DNA of 10,990 bases from Candidatus Aenigmatarchaeota archaeon (GCA_003663445.1 QMZZ01000007.1:1-10990), one strand, 5' to 3'; shown: positions 1-5,190, counted from the stretch's first letter. The notes: generated by a model from the sequence alone, not told the origin. Numbers and translations are program-made.

Positions 1-207
1 AAAAGGCCGAGGGGAAAGGGTCATCCCATGTCCCAGGCGCAGAGGAGATTCGAGAGGAAGCTGAAGGGTTATGGTTCGTTCCCGAGGCCAAATCCCAAGG
101 GTGAGGGGAAGCCGACCAAAAAGGTGGATCTGAGGCTCGAATGCCAGGAATGTGGAAAGAAGCATACTAAAAAGGGCTTTAGGGTGAGGAAATTCGAGCT
201 GATATGA
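1..207 (+). CDS. rpl44e: 50S ribosomal protein L44e (eL44), 5'-truncated
   Basis: The open frame begins at the first base of the window and ends with TGA at 205-207, giving the last 68 residues. The family protein is roughly 90 residues, so about the first quarter lies outside. It opens with the conserved basic stretch KRPRGKGHPMSQAQRRFERK, then has the GKPTKK-DLRLEC turn and the second half of the zinc ribbon, CQEC. The first CxxC pair would lie in the missing part. eL44 is a small zinc protein of the large subunit near the E site. Its stop overlaps the next start (ATGA, 204-207), and the pairing with rps27e and aIF2-alpha is a classic archaeal gene order. Confidence 0.95.
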   Translation, partial: KRPRGKGHPMSQAQRRFERKLKGYGSFPRPNPKGEGKPTKKVDLRLECQECGKKHTKKGFRVRKFELI

Positions 208-371
208 CAGGGAAATTTGTTAGGGTAAGGTGTAAGAAGTGCCGAAATGAACAGGTGATTTTCCAGAAGGCGGCAACTCGGGTAAGCTGTCTGGTTTGTG
301 GGGAAACCTTGGCAGAGCCGAAAGGAGGAAAGGCTGAGATAAAGGCAAAGGTTTTGGAGATCCTGAAATGA
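204..371 (+). CDS. rps27e: 30S ribosomal protein S27e (eS27)
   Basis: A 55-residue protein beginning MTGKFVRVRCKKC, with a four-cysteine zinc ribbon: CKKC near residues 10-13 and CLVC near 30-33, followed by GETLAEP. This matches archaeal eS27, a zinc-binding small-subunit protein of about 60 residues. The start overlaps the eL44 stop by four bases and the stop overlaps the aIF2-alpha start by four bases (ATGA at 368-371), so translational coupling through the three genes is likely. Its short size explains why a longest-ORF search may overlook it. Confidence 0.95.
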   Translation: MTGKFVRVRCKKCRNEQVIFQKAATRVSCLVCGETLAEPKGGKAEIKAKVLEILK

Positions 372-1102
372 TAAAGGGAGGGAGGCCTGAAAAAGGAGAG
401 CTCGTTATCTGCCGGATCACTCGGATCCATCCCAATTCTGCAGAGGCAGAGCTTATAGAATACGGCTTGCACGGGATGATCCATGTTTCTGAGGTGGCGA
501 GAAGGTGGGTGAGATCGATAAAGGAATTCCTGAGAGAGGGGGAATGGGTCGTATGCAGGGTAATAGGGCTCGAGGACTCGACGATCCTTCTCTCGATAAA
601 GAGGGTGAGCAAGGATGAGAAGACGAAAAAGCTTAACGAGTTCAAAAGGGAAAGGAGGGCTGAAAAGCTTCTGGAAATAGCTGCAAGGGAGCTTAAGGTC
701 AAGCCAGAAAAGATCTGGGGGGAGATAGGGGAAGGGCTTATTGAAAATTTTGGGTCTCTCAGGAAGGCTTTTGAGATAGCTTTGAAGAATCCGGAATTGC
801 TGAAAAGCAGGATAAACCCAAAATGGGCTGAAAAGCTTATAGAGGTCGCGAGAAGGAGCTATGGGGAGAAAGAGTATGAGGTGAAGGTGAGGATAAGCTT
901 GAGAAGCTTTGAGCCAGACGGTGTGGAGAGGATAAAGCAAGCGCTTTCGGCTGTGAAGCTCGATGTTAGATACCTTTCGGCACCCTACTATCTCCTGGAG
1001 GCAAGGGGGAAGGATTACAGGCAGGTAAGGAAAGAGGTGGAGGCCGCAGCCAGGCAAATAGCTGAAAAATTCCCTGGAGCATCCTGGGAAATCGTTGAGT
1101 AA
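368..1102 (+). CDS. translation initiation factor aIF2 subunit alpha
   Basis: A 244-residue protein. Residues about 10-85 form an S1-type RNA-binding domain (GELVICRITRI, GLHGMIHVSEV, ILLSIKRVS). A helical middle domain follows to about 165, and then a C-terminal alpha/beta domain (YEVKVRISLRSFEPDGVERI) that contacts the gamma subunit. With beta and gamma it forms aIF2, which carries initiator Met-tRNA to the small subunit. The length is slightly below the usual 260-275 residues. In the loop HVSEVARRWVRSI, Ala44 sits where the eukaryotic protein has the regulatory Ser51, so control by phosphorylation at that exact site is not available. The start overlaps rps27e. The stop (TAA, 1100-1102) is one base before the SRP54 ATG. 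Confidence 0.95.
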   Translation: MIKGGRPEKGELVICRITRIHPNSAEAELIEYGLHGMIHVSEVARRWVRSIKEFLREGEWVVCRVIGLEDSTILLSIKRVSKDEKTKKLNEFKRERRAEKLLEIAARELKVKPEKIWGEIGEGLIENFGSLRKAFEIALKNPELLKSRINPKWAEKLIEVARRSYGEKEYEVKVRISLRSFEPDGVERIKQALSAVKLDVRYLSAPYYLLEARGKDYRQVRKEVEAAARQIAEKFPGASWEIVE

Positions 1103-1103
1103 A

Positions 1104-2405
1104 ATGGTTTTGGAAAGGCTTTCAGGCACCTTCCGCCGGATTATCGGGCTTTCAAAGTTTGATAAGGAGGAGGTAGAGGCTGTTCTGAGAGATGTTCAGA
1201 GGACGCTTATTTCTGCTGATGTTGATCTGGAGCTCGTGGCAGAACTGACGGACAGGGTCAGGAAAAGGGTTCTTGAGGGAAAGCCAGAGCCAGGGATGAC
1301 CCTGAAGGAACTATTTGTGAAAACGCTTTATGATGAGATAGTATCCATCCTGGGAGAGGGCAAGCAGCCGGGACTGAAACCGCAGAAGATCCTGGTCATC
1401 GGACTTTTCGGTTCAGGAAAGACGACCACGATAGGGAAGCTGGCTAAGTGGTTCAAAAGCCGAGGGCTTTCTGTCGGGGTTGTGGGCTGTGATCTCCACA
1501 GACCGGCTGCACAGGCCCAGCTTAAGCAGATAGCCGAAAAAGTCGGGGCTTCGGTTTACCTTGAGGGAAAGGATCCTGTCGATATAGCCAAAAGGGCATT
1601 AAAGGCGAAGGAGGATGTCCTGATCTTTGATTCGGCAGGAAGGGATTCGCTAGATAGGAAGCTTGCTCAAGAGCTTAAAGAGCTCGAGAAGGTGATAAAG
1701 CCGGACGAGGTTTGGCTCGTTATACCGGCAGAGCTTGGTCAGGCAGCCAAAAAACAGACCCAGGGTTTCCAGAAGCTGGTCGGGATAACCGGGATCATCA
1801 TCACGAGAATGGACGGAACTGCTAAGGGCGGGGGTGCGCTAACAGCAGCCAAGCTTACCGGAGCAAAAGTGGTCTTTCTCGGAACAGGGGAGAAGCTCGA
1901 GGACCTGGAGAGCTATGAGCCGAAGAGGTTCGTGGCAAGGTTGATAGGTTGGGGTGATCTGGAGGGGTTGCTCGAAAGGGCAAAGCTTGCAGGGATCGAA
2001 CCAAAAAAGGAGATCGAGCTTGAAAGGTTTACCCTGAACGATTTCTATGAGCAGATAAAAAATATGCAGAAACTCGGCTCCCTTGATAGGATAGTCCAGC
2101 ACCTGCCTGGATTCGGGATGCTCAAGCTGCCCAAGGACCTTCTCAGTGTCCAGGAGGAAAAGCTGAAGAGATGGTCTTATGCTATCCAATCGATGACGCC
2201 AGAGGAAAGGGAGAACCCTGAGATCATTAGGGGGTCACGGATCAGGAGGATCTCAAAGGGATCCGGGGTCCCGGAATCCGAAATAAGGGAGCTTTTAAAG
2301 TATTATAAGCAAATTAAAAAATTGCTGAAACAGCTCGGAGGGAAAAAACTTAAGAGAGGGATCCTCGGGAGGTTTGGAAAGCTATGGCAAGGTATGAATG
2401 TCTGA
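1104..2405 (+). CDS. srp54: signal recognition particle 54 kDa protein (SRP54)
   Basis: A 433-residue SRP GTPase. The N-terminal four-helix domain (1-90) is followed by the G domain with P-loop GLFGSGKTTT (100-109), CDLHRPAA (129-136; the usual form is CDTYRPAA), DSAGR (176-180; usually DTAGR), TRMDGTAKGGG (234-244) and GTGEKLEDLE (260-269). The C-terminal M domain (about 306-433) has the finger-loop region and the RNA-binding signature IRRISKGSG, which separates it from FtsY. It binds 7S RNA and signal sequences and docks on FtsY at the membrane. I chose ATG at 1104 because MVLERLSG matches the family N-terminus. An in-frame TTG at 1095 would add three residues and overlap aIF2-alpha. In many archaea nop10 follows aIF2-alpha; here srp54 does. 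Confidence 0.96.
   Translation: MVLERLSGTFRRIIGLSKFDKEEVEAVLRDVQRTLISADVDLELVAELTDRVRKRVLEGKPEPGMTLKELFVKTLYDEIVSILGEGKQPGLKPQKILVIGLFGSGKTTTIGKLAKWFKSRGLSVGVVGCDLHRPAAQAQLKQIAEKVGASVYLEGKDPVDIAKRALKAKEDVLIFDSAGRDSLDRKLAQELKELEKVIKPDEVWLVIPAELGQAAKKQTQGFQKLVGITGIIITRMDGTAKGGGALTAAKLTGAKVVFLGTGEKLEDLESYEPKRFVARLIGWGDLEGLLERAKLAGIEPKKEIELERFTLNDFYEQIKNMQKLGSLDRIVQHLPGFGMLKLPKDLLSVQEEKLKRWSYAIQSMTPEERENPEIIRGSRIRRISKGSGVPESEIRELLKYYKQIKKLLKQLGGKKLKRGILGRFGKLWQGMNV
2367..2373 (+). promoter_or_regulatory. Shine-Dalgarno sequence for the 38-residue zinc-ribbon ORF
   Basis: GGGAGGT lies inside the last codons of srp54, ten bases before the ATG at 2384. Its strength and spacing support the small overlapping ORF being translated from that start. 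Confidence 0.6.
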
Positions 2406-2500
2406 AGTGTGGATGGAAGGGAAAGCCTATATTTATGGAGCCTGCAACCCGCCTTTGCCCAAGATGCAGGTCAACTCAGTTGAAGAAGATTAAAGAATAA
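2384..2500 (+). CDS. small zinc-ribbon protein, 38 residues
   Basis: A tiny ORF starting MARYECLKCGWKGKP and ending KKIKE. It has two knuckles, CLKC (residues 6-9) and CPRC (25-28), the spacing of a one-zinc ribbon. It overlaps the end of srp54 by 22 bases in another frame and has a good ribosome-binding site, so it looks like a coupled last gene of the operon. Similar minimal ribbons occur in rubredoxin-like and RNA-polymerase/ribosomal zinc ribbons, but no specific family is recognised. It is not Nop10, which has a different pattern (CPxCGxYTL, CPxCG) and is longer. Function unknown; nucleic-acid or ribosome association would be a guess from its neighbours. Confidence 0.72.
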   Translation: MARYECLKCGWKGKPIFMEPATRLCPRCRSTQLKKIKE

Positions 2501-2518
2501 AAACCTAATTTTTTATAT

Positions 2519-2589
2519 GCGCCAGTAGTCTAATGGTAGGACGTCGCCCTGCCACGGCGGAGATCCGGGTTCGAATCCCGGCTGGCGCA
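2519..2589 (+). tRNA. tRNA-Gly (anticodon GCC)
   Basis: A full cloverleaf of 71 nt without intron. The acceptor stem GCGCCAG pairs with CTGGCGC (2582-2588) and the discriminator is A2589. The D arm is GTCT...GGAC. The anticodon stem TCGCC/GGCGG closes the loop CTGCCAC with GCC at positions 34-36. The T arm is CCGGG-TTCGAAT-CCCGG. CCA is not encoded, so it must be added after tRNase Z cleavage. The gene sits 18 bases after the small zinc-ribbon ORF and 31 bases before the next coding start, so it may be read with the upstream operon. Confidence 0.97.
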
Positions 2590-2591
2590 TG

Positions 2592-2600
2592 TATTTAAAT
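2592..2600 (+). promoter_or_regulatory. TATA box (box A) for the proline-rich/coiled-coil gene
   Basis: TATTTAAAT begins just after the tRNA-Gly 3' end, with its centre about 24-25 bases before the ATG at 2621. That distance predicts transcription starting at or next to the start codon, that is, a leaderless mRNA. Confidence 0.55.
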
Positions 2601-2620
2601 CAGAAAGGGAAAAAATTAAA

Positions 2621-3067
2621 ATGGCAGATTTAGAGGGGATAGAGATACCAAAACCGCCTGCTCCTCCAAAGCCCAAGGCCCTTCCGCCTGCTCCCCCGCT
2701 CCCGCCGGCAAAGCCGAGGGAGCCAGAGGTGCCGGAGGAGTTCAGGATAAAGGGCCCTGCACCGCCTCTTTTCATAAAGATAGATAAATATAATGAGGTT
2801 GTCAGGAACCTGAACAGGCTCAGGGATTTCACCCTCAAGCTGAGAGATGCTCTCCATACAGTTGCATCCATCGAAAGGGATCTTCAGGAAAGCATAGAAA
2901 GCGTGCACAGGGCTCTTGACAGGGTCAATGAAGCCCTGGGATCTCTGGACGACCTGCTTCTGAGAGCTTTCAAGGAAAAGCCTGCATCCAGAGAGGAGCT
3001 TGAGGCATACGTCAGGGAACTTTATCAGCAGATGGAAAGGATAAAATCAGAGCTGAAGAGCATTTAA
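2621..3067 (+). CDS. hypothetical protein: proline-rich N-terminus plus coiled coil
   Basis: A 148-residue protein not assigned to a named family. Residues 10-49 hold 18 prolines, mostly as PP pairs separated by Ala, Lys or Leu, which should form an extended polyproline segment. A short conserved-looking motif, PLFIKIDKYNEVVRNL, spans 49-64. The rest (65-148) is charged and helical with heptad-like spacing, predicted coiled coil in two parts broken near KPAS (120-123). There is no signal peptide or membrane segment, so it is probably cytoplasmic. The motif and layout resemble conserved proteins I associate with DPANN archaea, but I cannot name a function; a scaffold or adaptor role is speculation. 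It stands alone between two tRNA genes with its own TATA box. Confidence 0.85.
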   Translation: MADLEGIEIPKPPAPPKPKALPPAPPLPPAKPREPEVPEEFRIKGPAPPLFIKIDKYNEVVRNLNRLRDFTLKLRDALHTVASIERDLQESIESVHRALDRVNEALGSLDDLLLRAFKEKPASREELEAYVRELYQQMERIKSELKSI

Positions 3068-3071
3068 GCTT

Positions 3072-3079
3072 TTTATAAG
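3072..3079 (+). promoter_or_regulatory. TATA box (box A) for tRNA-Leu and probably the rpl18e operon
   Basis: TTTATAAG is centred about 26 bases before the first base of tRNA-Leu (3101), the spacing expected for transcription starting at the mature 5' end. The preceding T-run (3070-3074), just after the stop of the upstream gene, may also end that transcript. No better promoter is seen between here and rpl18e. Confidence 0.65.
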
Positions 3080-3138
3080 CTTGATTTCCATTTATTTTAT
3101 GCGGGGGTAGCCAAGCGGTCAAAGGCGCACGGCTCAAG

Positions 3139-3170
3139 CTTCGGGCTTGCGCGCTGAACCTGATGAAGAG
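3139..3170 (+). other. tRNA-Leu intron 1 (anticodon loop, position 37/38)
   Basis: A 32-nt insertion directly after G37. Pairing CTC (3133-3135) with GAG (3168-3170) and TTC (3140-3142) with GAA (3165-3167) flanks an AAGC bulge, while A38 alone is unpaired on the other strand. This is a relaxed bulge-helix-bulge rather than the strict 3-4-3 form. Because of sequence repetition the cut could be placed one or two bases earlier with the same mature product. Confidence 0.85.
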
Positions 3171-3202
3171 ACCGTGTGGCTTAGTGCCTTCGCAGGTTCG
3201 AA

Positions 3203-3247
3203 AATAAGGGCGCCTTCCCCGCCCTTATCTGAGGTGGAATTCGGGAA
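3203..3247 (+). other. tRNA-Leu intron 2 (T-loop, position 59/60)
   Basis: A 45-nt insertion in the T-loop. TTCG (3197-3200) pairs with CGGG (3242-3245; two G-U pairs) as a 4-bp helix between the T stem and two 3-nt bulges, AAA (3201-3203) and AAT (3246-3248). Cutting each bulge after its second base yields exactly the normal loop TTCGAAT. The intron itself holds a perfect 9-bp hairpin (3204-3212 with 3220-3228, loop of seven). Confidence 0.85.
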
Positions 3248-3269
3248 TCCTGCCCCCCGCAACCGGAAA

Positions 3270-3611
3270 ATGAAAAAGGAAAACCCGCAGCTGAAAAAGC
3301 TCATTCAGGAGTTGGAGAAGAGAAGGGAACCGATATGGAGAGCCGTTGCTCGGGATCTGGCTAGACCGAGAAGGATCTTCAGGAAGGTTAATGTTTATAA
3401 GCTTGAGAAGTATGCGAATTCTGGTGAGGAGGTGGTGGTTCCGGGTGTTGTCCTGGGAACAGGGGAGCTGAAAAAACCCGTTAAGGTTGCGGCTTTCAAG
3501 TTTTCCAGGAAGGCGAGAGAAAAGATAGAAAAGGCAGGGGGGAGATGCCTCAGTATCCTCGAATTACTTCAGAAAAATCCGAAGGGTAGTGGGGTGAGGA
3601 TCTTGGGATGA
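3270..3611 (+). CDS. rpl18e: 50S ribosomal protein L18e (eL18)
   Basis: A 113-residue large-subunit protein. It opens MKKENPQLKKLIQELEKRRE, followed by ARPRRIFRKVNVYKLEKYA, VVVPGVVLGTGELKKPVKVAAF and a C-terminal SGVRILG, matching the archaeal eL18 fold and its usual 115-120 residues. The ATG at 3270 is chosen because the family begins here; the open frame runs back to 3147, but that part is the tRNA-Leu gene read as protein. Only eight bases (ACCGGAAA) separate the tRNA discriminator from the ATG, and no separate promoter is visible, so it is likely read from the tRNA promoter. The stop overlaps rpl13 (ATGA, 3608-3611). Confidence 0.95.
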   Translation: MKKENPQLKKLIQELEKRREPIWRAVARDLARPRRIFRKVNVYKLEKYANSGEEVVVPGVVLGTGELKKPVKVAAFKFSRKAREKIEKAGGRCLSILELLQKNPKGSGVRILG

Positions 3612-4033
3612 GCGAGCTCATATTCGATGCAAGCGACTGCATTGCAGGAAGGCTCGCCTCTTTGGTAGCTAAGGAAATCCTGAAGGGAAACAGGGTTTCT
3701 ATTGTGAATGCGGAAAAGGCGGTTATTCTGGGAAATCCTGAAGCCATAGAGCAGACCTGGAGAGAAAAGGTCGAGAGAGGGCATCCCTATCAGGGACCGT
3801 TTTACCCGAAACAGCCAGAAAGGATCCTGAGAAGGATAATAAGGGGGATGGTACCGAGGAAGAAGCCGAGAGGGAGAGAAGCTCTCAAAAGATTGCGGAT
3901 ATTTATCGGTGTTCCTGAAGGATATGAGGAAAGGGAGAAAATAAGGCCAGAAAAGGTTGTTAAAAAACCTCACCATAAGTTCATATATCTCGGGGAGCTT
4001 TCGCTAAAGCTTGGAGGCAAGAAAAGATGGTAG
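3608..4033 (+). CDS. rpl13: 50S ribosomal protein L13 (uL13)
   Basis: A 141-residue protein with the archaeal/eukaryotic uL13 pattern: DASDCIAGRLASLVAKEI near residues 7-24, NGx-like VSIVNAEKAVI, RGHPYQGPFYPKQPERIL, then IIRGMVPRKKPRGREALKRLRIFIGVPE. It is an early-assembling large-subunit protein that contacts 23S rRNA. The start overlaps the eL18 stop by four bases and the stop overlaps the uS9 start by seven, the conserved archaeal order L18e-L13-S9. The length is normal for the archaeal form. Confidence 0.96.
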   Translation: MSELIFDASDCIAGRLASLVAKEILKGNRVSIVNAEKAVILGNPEAIEQTWREKVERGHPYQGPFYPKQPERILRRIIRGMVPRKKPRGREALKRLRIFIGVPEGYEEREKIRPEKVVKKPHHKFIYLGELSLKLGGKKRW

Positions 4034-4434
4034 AGAAGATCCTGCAGACCGTTGGGAAGAGAAAAAGGGCTGTTGCCAGAGCGGTATTCAGACCAGGGAA
4101 GGGCAGGGTAACCGTGAACTCACAACCCCTTGAAAATTTTCAGAACGAGATAATCAGGCTCAAAATGCAGGAGCCTCTTTTGCTGGCCGGAGATGGGTGG
4201 AAGAAATGGGACATCAGGATCAGGGTGGACGGTGGCGGGATAATGGGACAGGCAGAGGCTGTAAGGCAGGCCATTGCAAGGGGGCTTTCCCAGCTTTTGG
4301 GCGAAAAGGTGAAAAAGCAGTTCCTGGCTTACGATCGAACCCTCCTCGTCTCGGATCCGAGAAGAAACGAACCGGCAAAGCCACCGCACTCATCCTGGGG
4401 GGCAAGAAGGTATAAGCAGAGATCAAAAAGATAA
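4027..4434 (+). CDS. rps9: 30S ribosomal protein S9 (uS9)
   Basis: A 135-residue protein opening with the diagnostic TVGKRKRAVARA (residues 8-19). It continues with GKGRVTVN, the central RVDGGGIMGQAEAVRQAIARGL and the C-terminal DPRR...ARRYKQRSKR tail. In the ribosome that tail reaches the anticodon stem of the P-site tRNA. The segment after DPRRNEPAKP (PHSSWGARR) differs somewhat from the common KKFGGRGAR form but keeps the basic end. It overlaps rpl13 by seven bases. In many archaea rpoN and rpoK come next; here rps10 follows after 27 bases. Confidence 0.96.
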   Translation: MVEKILQTVGKRKRAVARAVFRPGKGRVTVNSQPLENFQNEIIRLKMQEPLLLAGDGWKKWDIRIRVDGGGIMGQAEAVRQAIARGLSQLLGEKVKKQFLAYDRTLLVSDPRRNEPAKPPHSSWGARRYKQRSKR

Positions 4435-4442
4435 AAAGGGTT

Positions 4443-4449
4443 AAGGAGG
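4443..4449 (+). promoter_or_regulatory. Shine-Dalgarno sequence for rps10
   Basis: AAGGAGG lies in the 27-base spacer, 12 bases ahead of the ATG at 4462. No clear TATA box is present in this gap, so rps10 is expected to be read from the upstream operon and started from this site. Confidence 0.7.
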
Positions 4450-4461
4450 AATTAAAAAGAT

Positions 4462-4785
4462 ATGGAGTGGGCAAGGATCAAGCTCGCATCCCGGGACTAT
4501 AAGGAGCTCGAGGCGATCTGCGAGCAGATAAAGGAGATAGCGAAGAAATGCGGGATCGCTGTACGCGGACCTATACCTCTTCCGACCAAGAAGTTAAGGG
4601 TCTGGACCCTCAAAACACCCTGCGGGGACGGGACCGGTCATGGAAATGCGACATGGGATAGATGGGAGATGAGGATCCATAGAAGGGTTATAGATATCGG
4701 TTCTTCTGAAAGGGCATTGAGGCAGGTTGTCAGGATACCGATACCTGAAGGCGTGAAGATAGATATCGAGTTCAAGGAAAAGTGA
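4462..4785 (+). CDS. rps10: 30S ribosomal protein S10 (uS10)
   Basis: A 107-residue protein matching archaeal uS10: ARIKLASRDYKELEAICEQI at the N-terminus, the loop RGPIPLPTKKLRVWTLKTPCGDGTGHG (about 35-61), then WEMRIHRRVIDI and the terminal IPEGVKIDIEF. The protein lies in the small-subunit head. In most archaea its gene follows elongation factor 1-alpha (tuf), so its place after rps9 is a local rearrangement. Its TGA (4783-4785) touches the stop of the convergent pfdA gene with no spacer. Confidence 0.96.
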   Translation: MEWARIKLASRDYKELEAICEQIKEIAKKCGIAVRGPIPLPTKKLRVWTLKTPCGDGTGHGNATWDRWEMRIHRRVIDIGSSERALRQVVRIPIPEGVKIDIEFKEK

Positions 4786-5190
4786 TCAAGCCTGGAGAGA
4801 GCCTTCGATCTCCCTGCCCATCTCAGAAAGCTTCTTGCTCACCAAGGCCATATCTGTCTGGAGCTTTTCTATTTCCTTTTCCAAAAGTCTCGCTCTCTCA
4901 GAGAGCATCTCCCTTGCCCTTTCGACTTTCCTTCTCGCAAAGATGCCTGCCCCGAGGTTCAGCAGGACCGTTTCTGGCTTTTCTAGCCGGGTCATCACCC
5001 AGCATCCTGAACCGAGATTGACGAATGTCTCTTTTCCTTCCTTCATCTCGAGGAAGTCCTGAAGGGCCTGCTGGGTGGAATTGAGCTCTAAAAGACGATT
5101 CTGCAAAAGGTTTAGCTGCTCACCAAGTCCTTCAGGATATCTCTGAAGGAGCTGGTAAGTGACGACCTTTTCCTCGAGCGTTTTTTCCAT
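4786..5190 (-). CDS. pfdA: prefoldin subunit alpha
   Basis: A 134-residue protein with two coiled-coil arms (about 5-50 and 90-130) around a beta core, FVNLGSGCWVMTRLEKPETVLLNLGAGIFARR. The paired ligand-like hairpins and the GxG(C/S)xV...LGAGxxxxR pattern fit archaeal prefoldin alpha, usually 140-150 residues. With beta it forms the alpha2-beta4 jellyfish-shaped holdase that hands unfolded proteins to the thermosome. The family is divergent, so the name rests on layout and core motif. Its own TATA box (5210-5218) lies 24-25 bases upstream. It converges with rps10, the two stops forming the palindrome TGATCA. Confidence 0.85.
   Translation of the reverse strand: MEKTLEEKVVTYQLLQRYPEGLGEQLNLLQNRLLELNSTQQALQDFLEMKEGKETFVNLGSGCWVMTRLEKPETVLLNLGAGIFARRKVERAREMLSERARLLEKEIEKLQTDMALVSKKLSEMGREIEGSLQA

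Larger units (their letters stand above)
3101..3261 (+). tRNA. tRNA-Leu (anticodon CAA), with two introns
   Basis: Acceptor GCGGGGG (3101-3107) pairs with CCCCCGC (3254-3260), discriminator A3261, no encoded CCA. The D arm GCC/GGC has the leucine-type loop AAGCGGTCAAA. The anticodon stem CACGG (3128-3132) pairs with CCGTG (3172-3176), but 32 extra bases separate the two halves of the loop. Joining 3138 to 3171 restores the loop CTCAAGA with anticodon CAA (3135-3137). The long variable arm (3177-3191, GGC/GCC stem) is class II. The T stem GCAGG (3192-3196) pairs with CCTGC (3249-3253), with another 45 extra bases in the T-loop; removing them gives TTCGAAT. The mature length is 84 nt. A73 and the D-loop argue for Leu rather than Ser. 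Confidence 0.93.

Noticed and set aside
1095..1103. TTG start for SRP54
   Set aside because: The ATG nine bases later gives the normal SRP54 N-terminus and avoids overlap with the aIF2-alpha stop.
179..1129. 316-codon minus-strand open frame opposite aIF2-alpha
   Set aside because: It is antisense to rps27e and aIF2-alpha, which have clear family motifs. The protein is low-complexity Pro/Leu/Phe-rich with no recognisable domain, as expected from the reverse of purine-rich coding DNA.
2384..2500. Small zinc-ribbon ORF as Nop10
   Set aside because: The position would fit, but the cysteine spacing, length and absence of the HPPRFSPxDPY-type tail do not.
3139..3170. Reading the class II tRNA as tRNA-Ser(CGA) by another splice offset
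   Set aside because: The discriminator is A, and the D-loop and acceptor are of leucine type. CTCAAGA is the usual tRNA-Leu(CAA) loop.
3147..3269. Extended N-terminus for eL18 from a TTG start
   Set aside because: The added 41 residues are the tRNA-Leu gene translated. Known eL18 proteins begin at the ATG at 3270.
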